From: Kitasatospora sp. NBC_01287 | GTDB lineage: Bacteria; Actinomycetota; Actinomycetes; Streptomycetales; Streptomycetaceae | DNA: 64,000 nucleotides | Direction: 5' to 3' | Assembly (NCBI RefSeq): GCF_026340565.1 | Contig: NZ_JAPEPB010000001.1 | Location: 2,356,001 to 2,420,000 of the forward strand | In this document: positions 52,063 through 61,492 of the stretch, one piece after another | Numbering within the stretch: the first letter of the stretch is position 1 | Layout: each line of letters starts with the position of its first letter | Notes under the pieces: generated by a model | Databases searched by the model: none | What the model was told of the DNA's origin: nothing | The model's input: the letters and a program-made list of their open reading frames with translations, nothing else | Program-made: the position numbers and the translations under genes

Positions 52063-55000
52063 TCACTGCAGCCAGTCGGTGCCCATCTCCCGGCAGATCC
52101 GCCGCACCGCACGCCAGTGCCCGAACGCCGCGCCCCGCTCGCCGAGGGCGGCGTGCGCGTGGCCGAGAGCGAGGTGGCCGCGCGCCTCCCCCGGCCGATG
52201 GCCGGTCTCGCGCTGCAGGGCGAGCGCCCGGTGCGCCAGGTCCAGGGCGGTACGCGGCCGGCCCAGCCGCACCCGGACGCGGGCGAGCACGGTGAGCGCT
52301 CCGGCTTCGAGCATCCGGTACTCCGCCTCGCGGGCCAGCATCAGGGCGCGCTCCGCGGTGGGCAGGGCTCGTCGCGGATCCTCGCCCCGCCCCTGGACCG
52401 TCGCGAGCCCGACGAGCGCGGCCACCAGGGGAAAGCGGTCGTCCACCAGTTCGGCGAGCCGCAGCCCCTGCCGGTAGCTCGACTCGGCCTCGGCGAGTTC
52501 CTGCGCGTACTCCTGGACGCCGCCGAGGGTGAGGAAGGCGTTGGCCGCCAGCCGCCGGTTCGGCAGCGCCAGCGCGACGGTGAGCGCCGTCCCGGCCAGC
52601 CGCCGCGCGGCGTCGTGGTCGCCCAGGTCGGTGTACGCGCCGGCCAGGCAACTCAGCGCCACCGCCTCGCTGACCTGGTTGCCGTTGCGGCGATGGACCG
52701 ACAGCGCCGGGCCGAGCCCCCGGATCGCCTCCCCGGGACGCCCCAGGGCGCGCTGGACGATCGCCAGGTTGGTCAGCGCGACCGCCCGCGCCCCGGCCTC
52801 GGCCGGCTCGCCGAGGAGCCGGGCGGCCTGCGCGAAGTAGTCGGCGGACGTGTGCAGTTGGCCGAGCTTCCAGCAACTCAGTCCCAGGTTCGCCAGATCA
52901 TCGGCTGCCTGCGCCCCGGTGCAGTCCGCGGTGAGTTCGCGGGCCCTGGCCAGGTGGTCGCGGGCCGGCCCCATCGCGCCGCTCTCCTGGTGCACGCCAC
53001 CGATGCCCCGCAGCGCCAGCGCCTGCCCGTCGCGCCAGCCGGCCCGGCGCGCCAGGTCCAGCGCGCTCGCGTAGAGCTCCAGGGCCAGCGCGTTGTGCCC
53101 CAGCGCCCAGTGGCACGCGGCGCGGCGCGCCTGGGCGGCGGCCTGGGCGCGTGGCTCGCCCTCGGCGACGGCGGCCGCCAGACCGGCGGTCGCGACCCGC
53201 AGGCAGTCGGCCGTGTAGCGGCCCGAGGAGAGATAGCCGTGCAGGCTCTCGGCCAGCCGCCGGGCGACGGTGGGCGAGCCGGTCCCGGTCGCCTGCTGAA
53301 CGGCGCTGACCAAGTTCTCCCGCTCGCTCTCCAGCCACTGCGCGGCCCGGCCCTGGTCCGCGGCGAACGGCGCGGCGTGGGCAGCGTGCGCGGCGTGCGC
53401 GGCGTGCGCGGCCTGAGCAGCCGGTGCCGTCGCCGCAGGAGCGGCCGGAGCGGCCGGAGCGGCCGGAGCCGCCGGGACCGAGGGCGGCACCTCCAGGGCC
53501 GGCGCGGCCAGCGAGAGCAGGCGGGCCGCCGCTTCGGTGTGGCAGAGGTACCAGTCGAGCAGCCGCTGCCGGGCCGTCACACCATCCGCGCCGTCCACGC
53601 CATCCACGCCGGCCACGCCGGCCGCCGGCTCCGCCGCCACCAACTCCCGGGCGTAGGAGCGCAGCAGGTCGTGCAGGGCGAACCGGCCGCCGGCCCGTTC
53701 CTGCACCAGATGGGCGTCCGTCAGGCTCCGCAGCAGTCGGGTCGCCGCCGCCGGGGTCACACCCGCCAGGGCCGCCGCGCCGGGTCCGGTGAGGTCCGGG
53801 CCGGGCAGCAGGCCCAGCAGCCGGAACATCCGCCGGGCCGCCCCGGGCAGCGCGCGGTAGGAGAGGTCGAACGCGGCCCGGACCGTCGAGCGCTGGTCCC
53901 CCTCGACCCGCAGCCGACTGACCAGCTCGTCACCCGCCGACTCGTCACCCGCCGACTCGCCACCCGCCAACTCGGCGCAGTGCTCGGCGATGCTCGCGTC
54001 GTCGCGGGTGAGCAGGTTGGCGGCGACGATCCGCAGCGCCAGCGGCAACCCGCCGCAGAGCCGCACGAGTTCGCGGGCCGCCGCCTCCTCGGCCGCGACC
54101 CGCTCCTCGCCGAGGGTGCGGCCCAGCAGCTGACGGGCCTCGTCCGGGTCGAGCACGTCGAGGCCCAACTGCCGGGCGCCGTCGCTCGCGACCAGTCCGG
54201 CGAGCCGATGGCGGCTGGTGATCAGCACGGCGCACCCCGGGACACCCGGGAGCAGCGGCCGGACCTGCTCGGCGTCGCGCGCGTTGTCCAGCACGATCAG
54301 CATCCGCCGGTCGGCGAGCAGCGTGCGGTAGCGGGCGGCGGCCTCGTCCTGGTCCGCGGGCAGCTGATCGGGCGGCGCTCCGAGGGCCCGCAGGAACCGC
54401 GCCAGCACGTCGGCGGGGCGCAGCGCCGGGAGCGGGGAGTGGCCGCGCAGGTCCACGAAGAGCTGCCCGTCCGTGAAGTGCTCGCGGCGCGTGTGCGCCC
54501 AGTGGGTCACGAGGGCGGTCTTGCCCACCCCGGGCGCGCCGACCAGCGCCAGCACCGGCGGGCGCCGGCCCGGGTCGGCCGCGATGAGCGCGTCCAGCTC
54601 ACGCAGTTGTCCCCGGCGGCCGACGTAGGCACCGGGCCCGGCCGGCAGTTGGGCGGGGCGGGCGGGGTGCCGCGCGGGGTCCGGGGGCCGCGCGCGGTCC
54701 GGCGGGAGTGGGCTCACCGACACGGGGCTCACCAACGCAGGGCCCGTCAACTGCCGCCGGAGCACCCGGAGCTGGGCCTCGCGAACCTCCTCGCCGGGTG
54801 CGACGCCCAACTCCTCGTCCAGCCGGGCCCGGAGGCGGCCGAACACGTCCAGCGCCGCGGCCTGCTCGCCGCTGCCGGCCAGGGTGAGGATCAGCCTCGC
54901 GTGCAGACCCTCGTGCAGCGGCTCGTCGTGCACCAGGTCGCGCAGCAGCGGGACGGCCTCCTCGAACCGGCGCAGTCGCAGCGCCGTGTCGGCATGGAGC

Positions 55001-55806
55001 AGGCCCGCCCCGACCCGCCGCCCGTTGGCGGCCACGGCGGCCGGATGCTGCCGCAGCACCGGATCCGCGTCCGCGAGCACCGGCCCCCGCCAGTAGCGCA
55101 GCGCGCGCGTCAGCACCTCGTACACCTGGTACGCGAGCGCCGGGTCGTCCTCGCGGTGCACCCGCTCGGCGCGGGTCAGCAGCGTGTCGAAGTGGCCGAG
55201 GTCGATGAGGTTCCCGGACGCCTCCAGCAGGTACCCGGTCGGCGTCCGCCCGATTCTCGACCCCCGCCCCTGACCTCCCGTCAGGGTGCCGCTCGGGTCA
55301 TCGGGCTCCAGCAGCCGCCGGAGCCGGCTGACGTAGGTGTGGACCAGGCTCTGCTGGGAGGCGGGCGGCCCGGCGGGCCAGAGGGTGTCGGCGATCTCCT
55401 GCTGGGTGGCGGGCTCGGGGTGCCTGAGCGCCAGCAGCCCGAGCAGGCGCCGCGGCAGCGGACCGGTGACGGGCACCGGGTGCCGGCCCCGCCGCAGCGC
55501 GAGCGGACCGAGGATCAGCAGGCCCGGGCCCGGCCGGCCCACCGCGTCGGGTACCCCGGTGCGCACGACGGCCGCCAACTCCCGCACCTCGGGCCCGGTG
55601 AGGCCCAGCACCTCGGTCAGCCGTCGCAGGGTGGCCGCCTGGGGCCGCCGGACCCGCCCGCGCTCGATGTCGCGCAGCGCCCTGGTGCTGACCCCGGCCC
55701 GCGCCGCGGCCTCCTCCTGACTCAACCCCGCCTGCCGCCGGAGCGCCTGGAGCCTGGGCCCGAACGTGCCCGATCCACCCGCCTCCGCCATGGCATCCCC
55801 GCTCAT
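52063..55806 (-). CDS. Large XRE-SARP regulator (HTH, BTAD, NB-ARC, TPR)
   Basis: A 1,247-residue regulator from ATG 55806 (MSGDAMAEAGG); ATG 55791 is also possible, and the frame is open further upstream. Domains: XRE helix-turn-helix (about 10-70, LSQEEAAARAGVSTRALRDIE), OmpR-like winged helix (about 100-190), BTAD (about 195-345), NB-ARC with Walker A VGAPGVGKTALV (about 425), a low-complexity Ala/His stretch, and TPR repeats to the C-terminus. XRE-fused SARPs are known actinobacterial regulators of secondary metabolism. It has no operon partners. The 11-bp repeats about 200 bp upstream of its start may be its operator. Confidence 0.86.
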   Translation of the reverse strand: MSGDAMAEAGGSGTFGPRLQALRRQAGLSQEEAAARAGVSTRALRDIERGRVRRPQAATLRRLTEVLGLTGPEVRELAAVVRTGVPDAVGRPGPGLLILGPLALRRGRHPVPVTGPLPRRLLGLLALRHPEPATQQEIADTLWPAGPPASQQSLVHTYVSRLRRLLEPDDPSGTLTGGQGRGSRIGRTPTGYLLEASGNLIDLGHFDTLLTRAERVHREDDPALAYQVYEVLTRALRYWRGPVLADADPVLRQHPAAVAANGRRVGAGLLHADTALRLRRFEEAVPLLRDLVHDEPLHEGLHARLILTLAGSGEQAAALDVFGRLRARLDEELGVAPGEEVREAQLRVLRRQLTGPALVSPVSVSPLPPDRARPPDPARHPARPAQLPAGPGAYVGRRGQLRELDALIAADPGRRPPVLALVGAPGVGKTALVTHWAHTRREHFTDGQLFVDLRGHSPLPALRPADVLARFLRALGAPPDQLPADQDEAAARYRTLLADRRMLIVLDNARDAEQVRPLLPGVPGCAVLITSRHRLAGLVASDGARQLGLDVLDPDEARQLLGRTLGEERVAAEEAAARELVRLCGGLPLALRIVAANLLTRDDASIAEHCAELAGGESAGDESAGDELVSRLRVEGDQRSTVRAAFDLSYRALPGAARRMFRLLGLLPGPDLTGPGAAALAGVTPAAATRLLRSLTDAHLVQERAGGRFALHDLLRSYARELVAAEPAAGVAGVDGVDGADGVTARQRLLDWYLCHTEAAARLLSLAAPALEVPPSVPAAPAAPAAPAAPAATAPAAQAAHAAHAAHAAHAAPFAADQGRAAQWLESERENLVSAVQQATGTGSPTVARRLAESLHGYLSSGRYTADCLRVATAGLAAAVAEGEPRAQAAAQARRAACHWALGHNALALELYASALDLARRAGWRDGQALALRGIGGVHQESGAMGPARDHLARARELTADCTGAQAADDLANLGLSCWKLGQLHTSADYFAQAARLLGEPAEAGARAVALTNLAIVQRALGRPGEAIRGLGPALSVHRRNGNQVSEAVALSCLAGAYTDLGDHDAARRLAGTALTVALALPNRRLAANAFLTLGGVQEYAQELAEAESSYRQGLRLAELVDDRFPLVAALVGLATVQGRGEDPRRALPTAERALMLAREAEYRMLEAGALTVLARVRVRLGRPRTALDLAHRALALQRETGHRPGEARGHLALGHAHAALGERGAAFGHWRAVRRICREMGTDWLQ

Positions 55807-56002
55807 CCGGCTGCCCAGTCTGGACCGGACCAGCGTCATGGGCAAGGAAGTTCCGCGCCGCACCCGCCACCAGGTGCGCGGCGTTTCCGGCATACCGGAA
55901 ATGACCGACACCATACGGACAGGTGACCAGTACCTTACGCGGGGGCGCCGCTTCCGAGGAATTGCGCTTCCACGGTAAACGGTCCGACCGGCCCGCCGGG
56001 TT

Positions 56003-56077
56003 CAGTCGTGCGCGTCAGTCGCGCGTCAGTCGCGCTTCAGTCGCGCATCAGTCGCGCCTCAGTCGCGCCTCAGTCGC
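56003..56077. repeat. 11-bp direct repeats between the large regulator and the thioesterase gene
   Basis: TCAGTCG heptamers recur at 56015, 56026, 56037, 56048, 56059 and 56070, each separated by 4 bp (CGC plus one variable base); an earlier imperfect copy is at 56002. The 7+4 period matches the layout of SARP binding sites. The array is about 200-270 bp upstream of the large regulator's start, and its last unit overlaps the stop codon of the thioesterase gene. It may be an operator or simply a minisatellite. Confidence 0.75.
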
Positions 56078-56507
56078 TGTGCGGCTTTCCGGCGAGCATG
56101 ACGCTCTGTCCGCGGAATTCCGCGACCACCTTCCCCGTGGACTGACGGACCGTCACGTCATAGATTCCGTTGCGCCCGGACCTCGCCCGCTCCACCGCCT
56201 CGGCGACCAGCTCGTCATCGACCTCCGCCGGCGCCAGGAAGGTGACCTGGGCGCCCTGCGCGACGGTGACCGGCCCGTAGCTGTTGCAGGCGTAGGAGAA
56301 AGCCGCGTCGGCCAGCAGGAACAGGTAGCCGCCGTGCGCGATGCCGTGGCCGTTCACCATGGTGCCGCTCACCCGCATGCGCATCAGCGCCCGCCCGGTG
56401 GAGACCTCGTCCAGGGTGATGCCCAGCGACTGACAGGTCAGGTCGCGCGCATAGAGCGCGGCCATCCTGGAATCCCCCGCGGCTGCCGACCCGATATCCG
56501 TACTCAT
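56070..56507 (-). CDS. PaaI-type hotdog-fold thioesterase
   Basis: A 145-residue protein from ATG 56507 (GGGGGAAAGCAGGA upstream). The hotdog motif is HGIAHGGYLFLLADAAFSYACN, with the family's His-Gly-Gly and catalytic Asp. GQSVMLAGK near the end corresponds to the last strand. PaaI enzymes hydrolyse aryl-CoA thioesters such as hydroxyphenylacetyl-CoA; many actinobacterial members are housekeeping. No paa genes are nearby, so the substrate is open. Confidence 0.88.
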   Translation of the reverse strand: MSTDIGSAAAGDSRMAALYARDLTCQSLGITLDEVSTGRALMRMRVSGTMVNGHGIAHGGYLFLLADAAFSYACNSYGPVTVAQGAQVTFLAPAEVDDELVAEAVERARSGRNGIYDVTVRQSTGKVVAEFRGQSVMLAGKPHSD

Positions 56508-56603
56508 GACGTCCTGCTTTCCCCCGGGAATGCCCCGCAACGGCCGGCGATTCTGTGCCTCCGAATTACACCGATCGGCGCAGCCGCATGTCAATGGCCG
56601 ACC

Positions 56604-57308
56604 TCAGGCCGCGGCGACCTCCCCGGGCAGTTTCCCGGGCACCTCGCCGGCGACCGCCGGCCGTCCCGCCAGGGCGACCCCGCCCGCCGCCCGCTCGCGG
56701 CGCAGCACCGTCGCCAGCGCCACGAAGTACGCCAGGTCGAGCAGGAAGCACGCCGCGTAGCAGTAGGGCAGCAGCCCGCCCTCGTAGCCGGGCCGGGCCG
56801 CGTGGTCGAGCGCGAAGGAGACCGAGGCGGCCGCCGTGCCCAGCCACTTGGCCCCGGCGATGCCGAGCGACTGCCCCCTGCTGCCACCGCGCGCGAGGAG
56901 CATCGCCAGGAACATCCCGGACATCGCCACGTTGGAGGCGAACGCGGTGAGCGCGCCGCTGCCGCCGTCCAGCACGGTGGAGACCAGGTCCATGCCGGGG
57001 TAGGCCAGCGCCAGCAGTACGACGAAGCCCAACCGGAAGGCCCACGGCGGCAACTGGGGGAACTCCCCCGGCCCGTACCGCAACGCGGTGTACACCAGGC
57101 CGCAGTCGAAGGCGAACCAGAGGATGTTGATCACCAACTGCGCGCCGGTGTCAGGTCGCACGAAGGAGAACTGGAACTCCCAGGAGATGTTGGTCGCCAG
57201 CGCCACGACCGGCATCGCGTAGGTCCGCTGCCGCACCCCCGCCCGGATCGCCAGCACATAGGCGACCGTCCAGGCCACCCCCGTGATCAACGCGAAGACC
57301 AGGCTCAC
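56604..57308 (-). CDS. Seven-helix membrane protein resembling PaxB/Pyr4-type terpene cyclases
   Basis: A 234-residue protein from GTG 57308 (GGGGAG upstream) with about seven hydrophobic helices. The segment TYAMPVVALATNISWEFQF followed by INILWFAFDCGLVYTALRY closely follows the MPxxAL-x3-N-x2-WE and W-x3-D patterns of the PaxB/Pyr4/AndL membrane cyclase family; the conserved Glu and Asp act as proton donors in that family. A late PYCYAACFLLDLAYFVAL helix is also typical. I infer a membrane terpene-cyclase-like protein. No prenyltransferase or epoxidase gene is nearby, so the activity is uncertain. Confidence 0.6.
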   Translation of the reverse strand: MSLVFALITGVAWTVAYVLAIRAGVRQRTYAMPVVALATNISWEFQFSFVRPDTGAQLVINILWFAFDCGLVYTALRYGPGEFPQLPPWAFRLGFVVLLALAYPGMDLVSTVLDGGSGALTAFASNVAMSGMFLAMLLARGGSRGQSLGIAGAKWLGTAAASVSFALDHAARPGYEGGLLPYCYAACFLLDLAYFVALATVLRRERAAGGVALAGRPAVAGEVPGKLPGEVAAA

Positions 57309-57518
57309 GACATGCTCCCCTCGGCACACCCCGCCACTCGGCCACCCGAGCGGCACGCGCAGCAGTGTACGGAGCGGGAGCCCGCCACGGACACGTCACG
57401 AACACGTGCGCGACGCCGTGCCCACGCGGTAGTTGGCCGTCCCATCCCGACCACCAGCGGTGCGCCGTGCGCGCTGCGGCCGAGGACCGGACGTTGCGAC
57501 GCGGCACGACGCGGCGCG

Positions 57519-57983
57519 CTACAAGACGAATTTCATCCGCGGGGCCGAGGTCAGCGTGAAGCCGAGCTTGTCGTAGAGGCGCTTGCCTTCCGGGGTGGCG
57601 CTCAGGTCAACGCGGTCGGCGTCAACGGACCTGGCCCAGCTGAGCACGTCGAGGACGAGCGCCGCCCCATGGCCGTGCCCGCGGTGTTCAGGCAGAGTGA
57701 TGAGGTTCGCGAGGCGCACGGTGCGCCCCTTCGCGCACTGGGGGTTGGGCACGCCGAGTTCGAGGGTGCCGATCGCCGTGGCGACGATCGCGCCGTCAAC
57801 CTCGACCACCGGGAAGCGCGCATTGTCCCGATCGTCCACGGAGCGGGCGAACCACTCGGCTGCGCGACCTCTCCACGGCTCCCGCGTGCCTGCGTCGTCG
57901 TCGAACAACAGCCCCCAGAGGTGGAGCAGTGCCACGCCGTCGCCTGCGGTCGCGGCACGCAGGCGGCCGTTGTTCGTGATCAT
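57519..57983 (-). CDS. GNAT-family N-acetyltransferase
   Basis: A 154-residue acetyltransferase from ATG 57983 (MITNNGRLRAATAGDG). The acetyl-CoA loop is LPEHRGHGHGAALVLDVLSWA, preceded by VRLANLITL. A C-terminal LYDKLGFTLTSAPRMKFVL strand completes the fold. Substrate unknown. 57309-57518 holds no clear gene. Confidence 0.85.
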   Translation of the reverse strand: MITNNGRLRAATAGDGVALLHLWGLLFDDDAGTREPWRGRAAEWFARSVDDRDNARFPVVEVDGAIVATAIGTLELGVPNPQCAKGRTVRLANLITLPEHRGHGHGAALVLDVLSWARSVDADRVDLSATPEGKRLYDKLGFTLTSAPRMKFVL

Positions 57984-58112
57984 CACACCGCCATGCTTGC
58001 ACGGGCCGCATCTCCGACACAGCCCCAATTCCATGCGCGCTCGACCGGGGCGATCCGGCCGGCTGCCGGTCCACCGACCGTCCCACTTACAGAAAACCTA
58101 CTTTTCGGAAAC

Positions 58113-58141
58113 TTGATTTTCGATAAACCCGGACGTAGCGT
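58113..58141 (+). promoter_or_regulatory. Candidate promoter with TTTTCG half-sites upstream of the TetR gene
   Basis: TTGATT (58113-58118), 17 bp and TAGCGT (58136-58141) form a plausible sigma-70 promoter. It lies in an AT-rich patch carrying TTTTCGGAAA (58102-58111) and TTTTCGATAA (58117-58126). The two similar motifs overlap the -35 region, where TetR repressors often bind. Confidence 0.45.
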
Positions 58142-58155
58142 CGAAGCTGCCCCAG

Positions 58156-58220
58156 CAAACCGCCCGGGCAAACCGCCCAGGCGAACCGTCCAGGCAAGCA
58201 GTCCGAGCAAACCGCCCGAG
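58156..58220. repeat. 13-bp tandem repeat in the 5' leader of the TetR gene, five units
   Basis: CAAACCGCCCGGG, CAAACCGCCCAGG, CGAACCGTCCAGG, CAAGCAGTCCGAG and CAAACCGCCCGAG follow each other without gaps. The last unit runs into GGAG, the likely ribosome-binding site of the TetR gene (ATG 58232). Confidence 0.9.
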
Positions 58221-58231
58221 GGAGTCCCGCC

Positions 58232-58849
58232 ATGACGACGACAGCGGCCACCGCACCCACCGGCCGCGGCAAGCTGACGCCGGAGCGGGAGCGGGAACTG
58301 CTGCGGATCACGCTCGAACTGGTGGCGGAGGTCGGCTACGACCACGTGACCATGGCCACCGTCGCCAAGCGGGCCAAGTGCAGCACCGCCACGCTCTACC
58401 GGCAGTGGGAGAGCAAGCCACGGCTGGTGATCACGGCGTGGAAGGCCTACGACGACGAGCGCCGCAGCACGCTGGCCGAGGTCGACACGGGCACGCTGCG
58501 CGGTGACCTGCTGGAGGTCGCGCAGTACCTGGCCGACGAGGACCCCGCGCAGGAGTCCCTGATCTCGGTCGTCCAGGCCGTCGTACGGGACCAGGAGCTC
58601 ATGCCGCTGCTGCGCGAGATCATGATCCGCCCCGTCCTGGAGGACCTGGACCGGATCCTGCGGCGGGCCGTGGCCCGCGGGGAGGCGGCACCGGACAGCC
58701 CCGCGCTGCGGATGGCCGAGCACCTCCTCTACGGCCCCGCGCTGGTCGAGACGATCCTGCACGGCCGGCAGCCCACCAGGGCCTTCCTGACGGGCTTCGT
58801 GGACGACATCCTGCTGCCGGTCCTGACCCGGCGCGGCGACGCGCTCTGA
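58232..58849 (+). CDS. TetR-family transcriptional regulator
   Basis: A 205-residue regulator with an N-terminal helix-turn-helix (VTMATVAKRAKCSTATLYRQW, about residues 40-61) and a helical ligand-binding domain. It lies 203 bp upstream of an MMPL transporter in the same direction, so it is probably the local repressor of that efflux gene. Its promoter region carries repeated TTTTCG motifs, and its leader has a 13-bp tandem repeat. Confidence 0.9.
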   Translation: MTTTAATAPTGRGKLTPERERELLRITLELVAEVGYDHVTMATVAKRAKCSTATLYRQWESKPRLVITAWKAYDDERRSTLAEVDTGTLRGDLLEVAQYLADEDPAQESLISVVQAVVRDQELMPLLREIMIRPVLEDLDRILRRAVARGEAAPDSPALRMAEHLLYGPALVETILHGRQPTRAFLTGFVDDILLPVLTRRGDAL

Positions 58850-59052
58850 CCCCTCGGGCCTCCCGGCCCCCGGGCCCGCGCCCCAGACCATCCCCCCGAA
58901 CACCACCCTGCCGGCCCGCAGGGCGCACCGTCGCGCCCTGCTCCGCGCCCGAGCAGTGCACCGGCACGCGCCGCCCCGGACCGACCAGCCTGGTCGTGGG
59001 CCGGACGGCGGCGCACGCCCTGATCCACGCACAACCAACGGAGTCACCCCTT

Positions 59053-61305
59053 ATGGCCACCTTCCTCCACGGGATCGGGCAGTTCGCCTTCCGGCGGCGC
59101 CGGCTCGTCCTCCTCCTCTGGGTCCTGATCCTCGGCACGGTGGGGATCGCCGCGGCCACGAGCAGCGCCGGCACCAACACGGCCGTCTCGCTCCCCGGCA
59201 CCGAGTCCCAGCGCGCCTTCGACCTGCTCGCGGAGAAGTTCCCGGCCGCCAACGCGGACGGCGCGAGCGCCCGGGTGGTCCTGCGCGCGCCGTCCGGCGA
59301 GCAGATCACCAGCGCGGAGAACAAGACCGACGTCGCCACCGCCCTGAAGGCGCTCAAGGGCTCCTCACCCGGGATAGCCTCCGTCTCCGACCCGTTCACC
59401 ACCGGGGCCGTGAGCAAGGACGGCACGACCGCCTACACCCAGGTGACCTACACCGCGAAGGACACCGCCCTCACCGCCGCCGACCACGAGGGGCTCGACC
59501 ACGCCCTCCAGGAGGGCCGGGACACCGGCCTGACGGTCGAGGCGACCGGCACCGCCCTGGCGCCCGGCGAGCAGTCCGGCGCGGGTGAGATGGTCGGGTT
59601 CCTGCTGGCCGGCGTCATCCTGACCATCACCTTCGGCTCGCTGGTCGCCGCCGGACTCCCGCTACTGAGCGCGATCATGGGCGTCGGGGTGAGCGTGGCC
59701 GCGATCACCGCGCTGAGCTCGGCGTTCAACCTGAACAGCAACACCTCGACCCTGGCCACGATGCTCGGCATCGCGGTCGGCATCGACTACGCGCTGTTCA
59801 TCATCTCCCGCTACCGCGCCGAACGCGCCGACGGCCACTCCGCCCAGGAGGCCGCCGCCCGCGCCAACGGGACGGCCGGCTCGGCCGTGGTCTTCGCCGG
59901 ACTGACCGTCGTCATCGCGCTGGTCGGCCTCTGCGTGGTCAACCTCCCGATGCTGACCGCGATGGGTCTGGGCGCCGCCGGTGCCGTGGTCGTCTCCGTA
60001 CTCGTCGCGGTGACCCTGGTGCCCGCACTGCTGGGCTTCGCCCCCGAGCGTGCCCGCGGCCGGGCCCGCGAGCGCACCGGTCGCACCGCGCAGGTGGCCG
60101 CCGAGCAGGCCACCAGGCAGGCCACCGGGCGCGGCGGCCGGACCTCGATCGCGCAGCGCTGGTCCGCCCTGGTGCTGCGCAGGCCGCTGCTGGTGCTGCT
60201 CACCGCCGTGATCGGCCTGGGCGTGATCGCCCTGCCCGCCACCAAGCTGGAACTGGGACTCGGCGACGACAGCTCGCGCCCCGCCGACTCCACCCAGCAC
60301 AAGGCCTACGACATGCTCGCCGAGTCCTTCGGACCCGGCTTCAACGGCCCGCTCACCGTCGCCGTGACCGCGGCCGACCCCGCCACCACCGCCGGTGCGG
60401 CCACCGCCCTGCACGACGGCATCGCCACCATGCCCGATGTCGCCGGCACCACGCCCCCGGTCTTCAACCAGGCCCGCGACACCGCCATCATCTCGGTCAT
60501 CCCCAAGAGCGCGCCCAGCAGCGACGCGACCACGGGCCTCGTCCACGACATCCGCGTACTGGCCGCCGACACCGGGGCCAGGACCGGCGCCGAGGGCATG
60601 GTCACCGGCACCACCGCCGTCAACATCGACGTCTCCGACAAGTTCAGCTCCGCGATCGTCCCCTACCTGGCCCTGGTCGTCGGCCTGGCGTTCCTGGTGC
60701 TGATCCTCGTCTTCCGCTCGGTGCTCGTGCCGCTCAAGGCCGCCCTGGGCTTCCTGCTCTCGGTGCTCGCCTCGCTCGGCGCCCTGGTGGCGGTCTTCCA
60801 GTGGGGCTGGCTCTCCGGTCTCCTCGGGATCGAGCAGCCCGGACCGATCATGAGCCTGATGCCCATCCTGATGGTCGGCATCGTCTTCGGCCTGGCCATG
60901 GACTACCAGGTCTTCCTGGTCACCCGGATCCGCGAGTCCTACGTCCGCGGAGCCGACCCGCGCACCGCCATCAGCACCGGCTTCCGGCACAGCGCCACCG
61001 TGGTCACCGCGGCCGCCACCATCATGATCGCCGTCTTCTCCGGCTTCATGGGCTCCTCCGAGTCGATGATCAAGTCGATCGGCTTCGGGCTGGCCATCGC
61101 CGTCGCCTTCGACGCCTTCGTCGTTCGGATGACCATCGTGCCCGCCGTCCTCGCGCTGCTCGGTCACAAGGCCTGGTGGCTGCCCCGCTGGCTCGACCGG
61201 ATCGTGCCCAACGTGGACATCGAGGGCGAGAAGCTGGCCCACACCCTGCCCGCCGCCCGGACCGAGGAGGCGGACGCCCCGGTCCCCGCCGGCGCACCTC
61301 GCTGA
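59053..61305 (+). CDS. MMPL-family RND transporter
   Basis: A 750-residue membrane protein with the two-fold MMPL layout: one N-terminal helix, an extracytoplasmic loop, then five helices, repeated. The conserved Asp-Tyr pairs of the proton relay are in GIDYALFIISRYRAE and AMDYQVFLVTRIRE. ATG 59053 is chosen because the hydrophobic MATFLHGIGQF start matches family members. MMPL proteins export lipids or drugs; regulation by the upstream TetR protein is likely. Confidence 0.9.
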   Translation: MATFLHGIGQFAFRRRRLVLLLWVLILGTVGIAAATSSAGTNTAVSLPGTESQRAFDLLAEKFPAANADGASARVVLRAPSGEQITSAENKTDVATALKALKGSSPGIASVSDPFTTGAVSKDGTTAYTQVTYTAKDTALTAADHEGLDHALQEGRDTGLTVEATGTALAPGEQSGAGEMVGFLLAGVILTITFGSLVAAGLPLLSAIMGVGVSVAAITALSSAFNLNSNTSTLATMLGIAVGIDYALFIISRYRAERADGHSAQEAAARANGTAGSAVVFAGLTVVIALVGLCVVNLPMLTAMGLGAAGAVVVSVLVAVTLVPALLGFAPERARGRARERTGRTAQVAAEQATRQATGRGGRTSIAQRWSALVLRRPLLVLLTAVIGLGVIALPATKLELGLGDDSSRPADSTQHKAYDMLAESFGPGFNGPLTVAVTAADPATTAGAATALHDGIATMPDVAGTTPPVFNQARDTAIISVIPKSAPSSDATTGLVHDIRVLAADTGARTGAEGMVTGTTAVNIDVSDKFSSAIVPYLALVVGLAFLVLILVFRSVLVPLKAALGFLLSVLASLGALVAVFQWGWLSGLLGIEQPGPIMSLMPILMVGIVFGLAMDYQVFLVTRIRESYVRGADPRTAISTGFRHSATVVTAAATIMIAVFSGFMGSSESMIKSIGFGLAIAVAFDAFVVRMTIVPAVLALLGHKAWWLPRWLDRIVPNVDIEGEKLAHTLPAARTEEADAPVPAGAPR

Positions 61306-61442
61306 CGTCGGCGTTCCGACGGCCGCGGCCTCCCACTCGCGCATCGGGTGGGAGGCCGCCGCCGCGCCATGCCCCGACGTGCCCCGCCGTGCCCCGCCGC
61401 GCCCCGCCGCACCTCGACGTGCCCCGCCGCGCCGCAGTAAAG

Positions 61443-61461
61443 ATAGGTTAGGCTCACCTAA
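61443..61461. promoter_or_regulatory. DmdR/IdeR iron box
   Basis: ATAGGTTAGGCTCACCTAA matches 17 of 19 positions of the actinobacterial iron-box consensus TTAGGTTAGGCTAACCTAA. It lies 32 bp upstream of the siderophore-interacting protein gene, so iron-dependent repression by a DmdR/IdeR regulator is well supported. Confidence 0.85.
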
Positions 61462-61492
61462 CTAACGGCACGACAGGCGGGAGCGGACGGTC

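Noticed and set aside
51100..55926. Long plus-strand open frame across the FGE gene and the XRE-SARP gene
   Set aside because: Antisense shadow of well-recognised minus-strand proteins.
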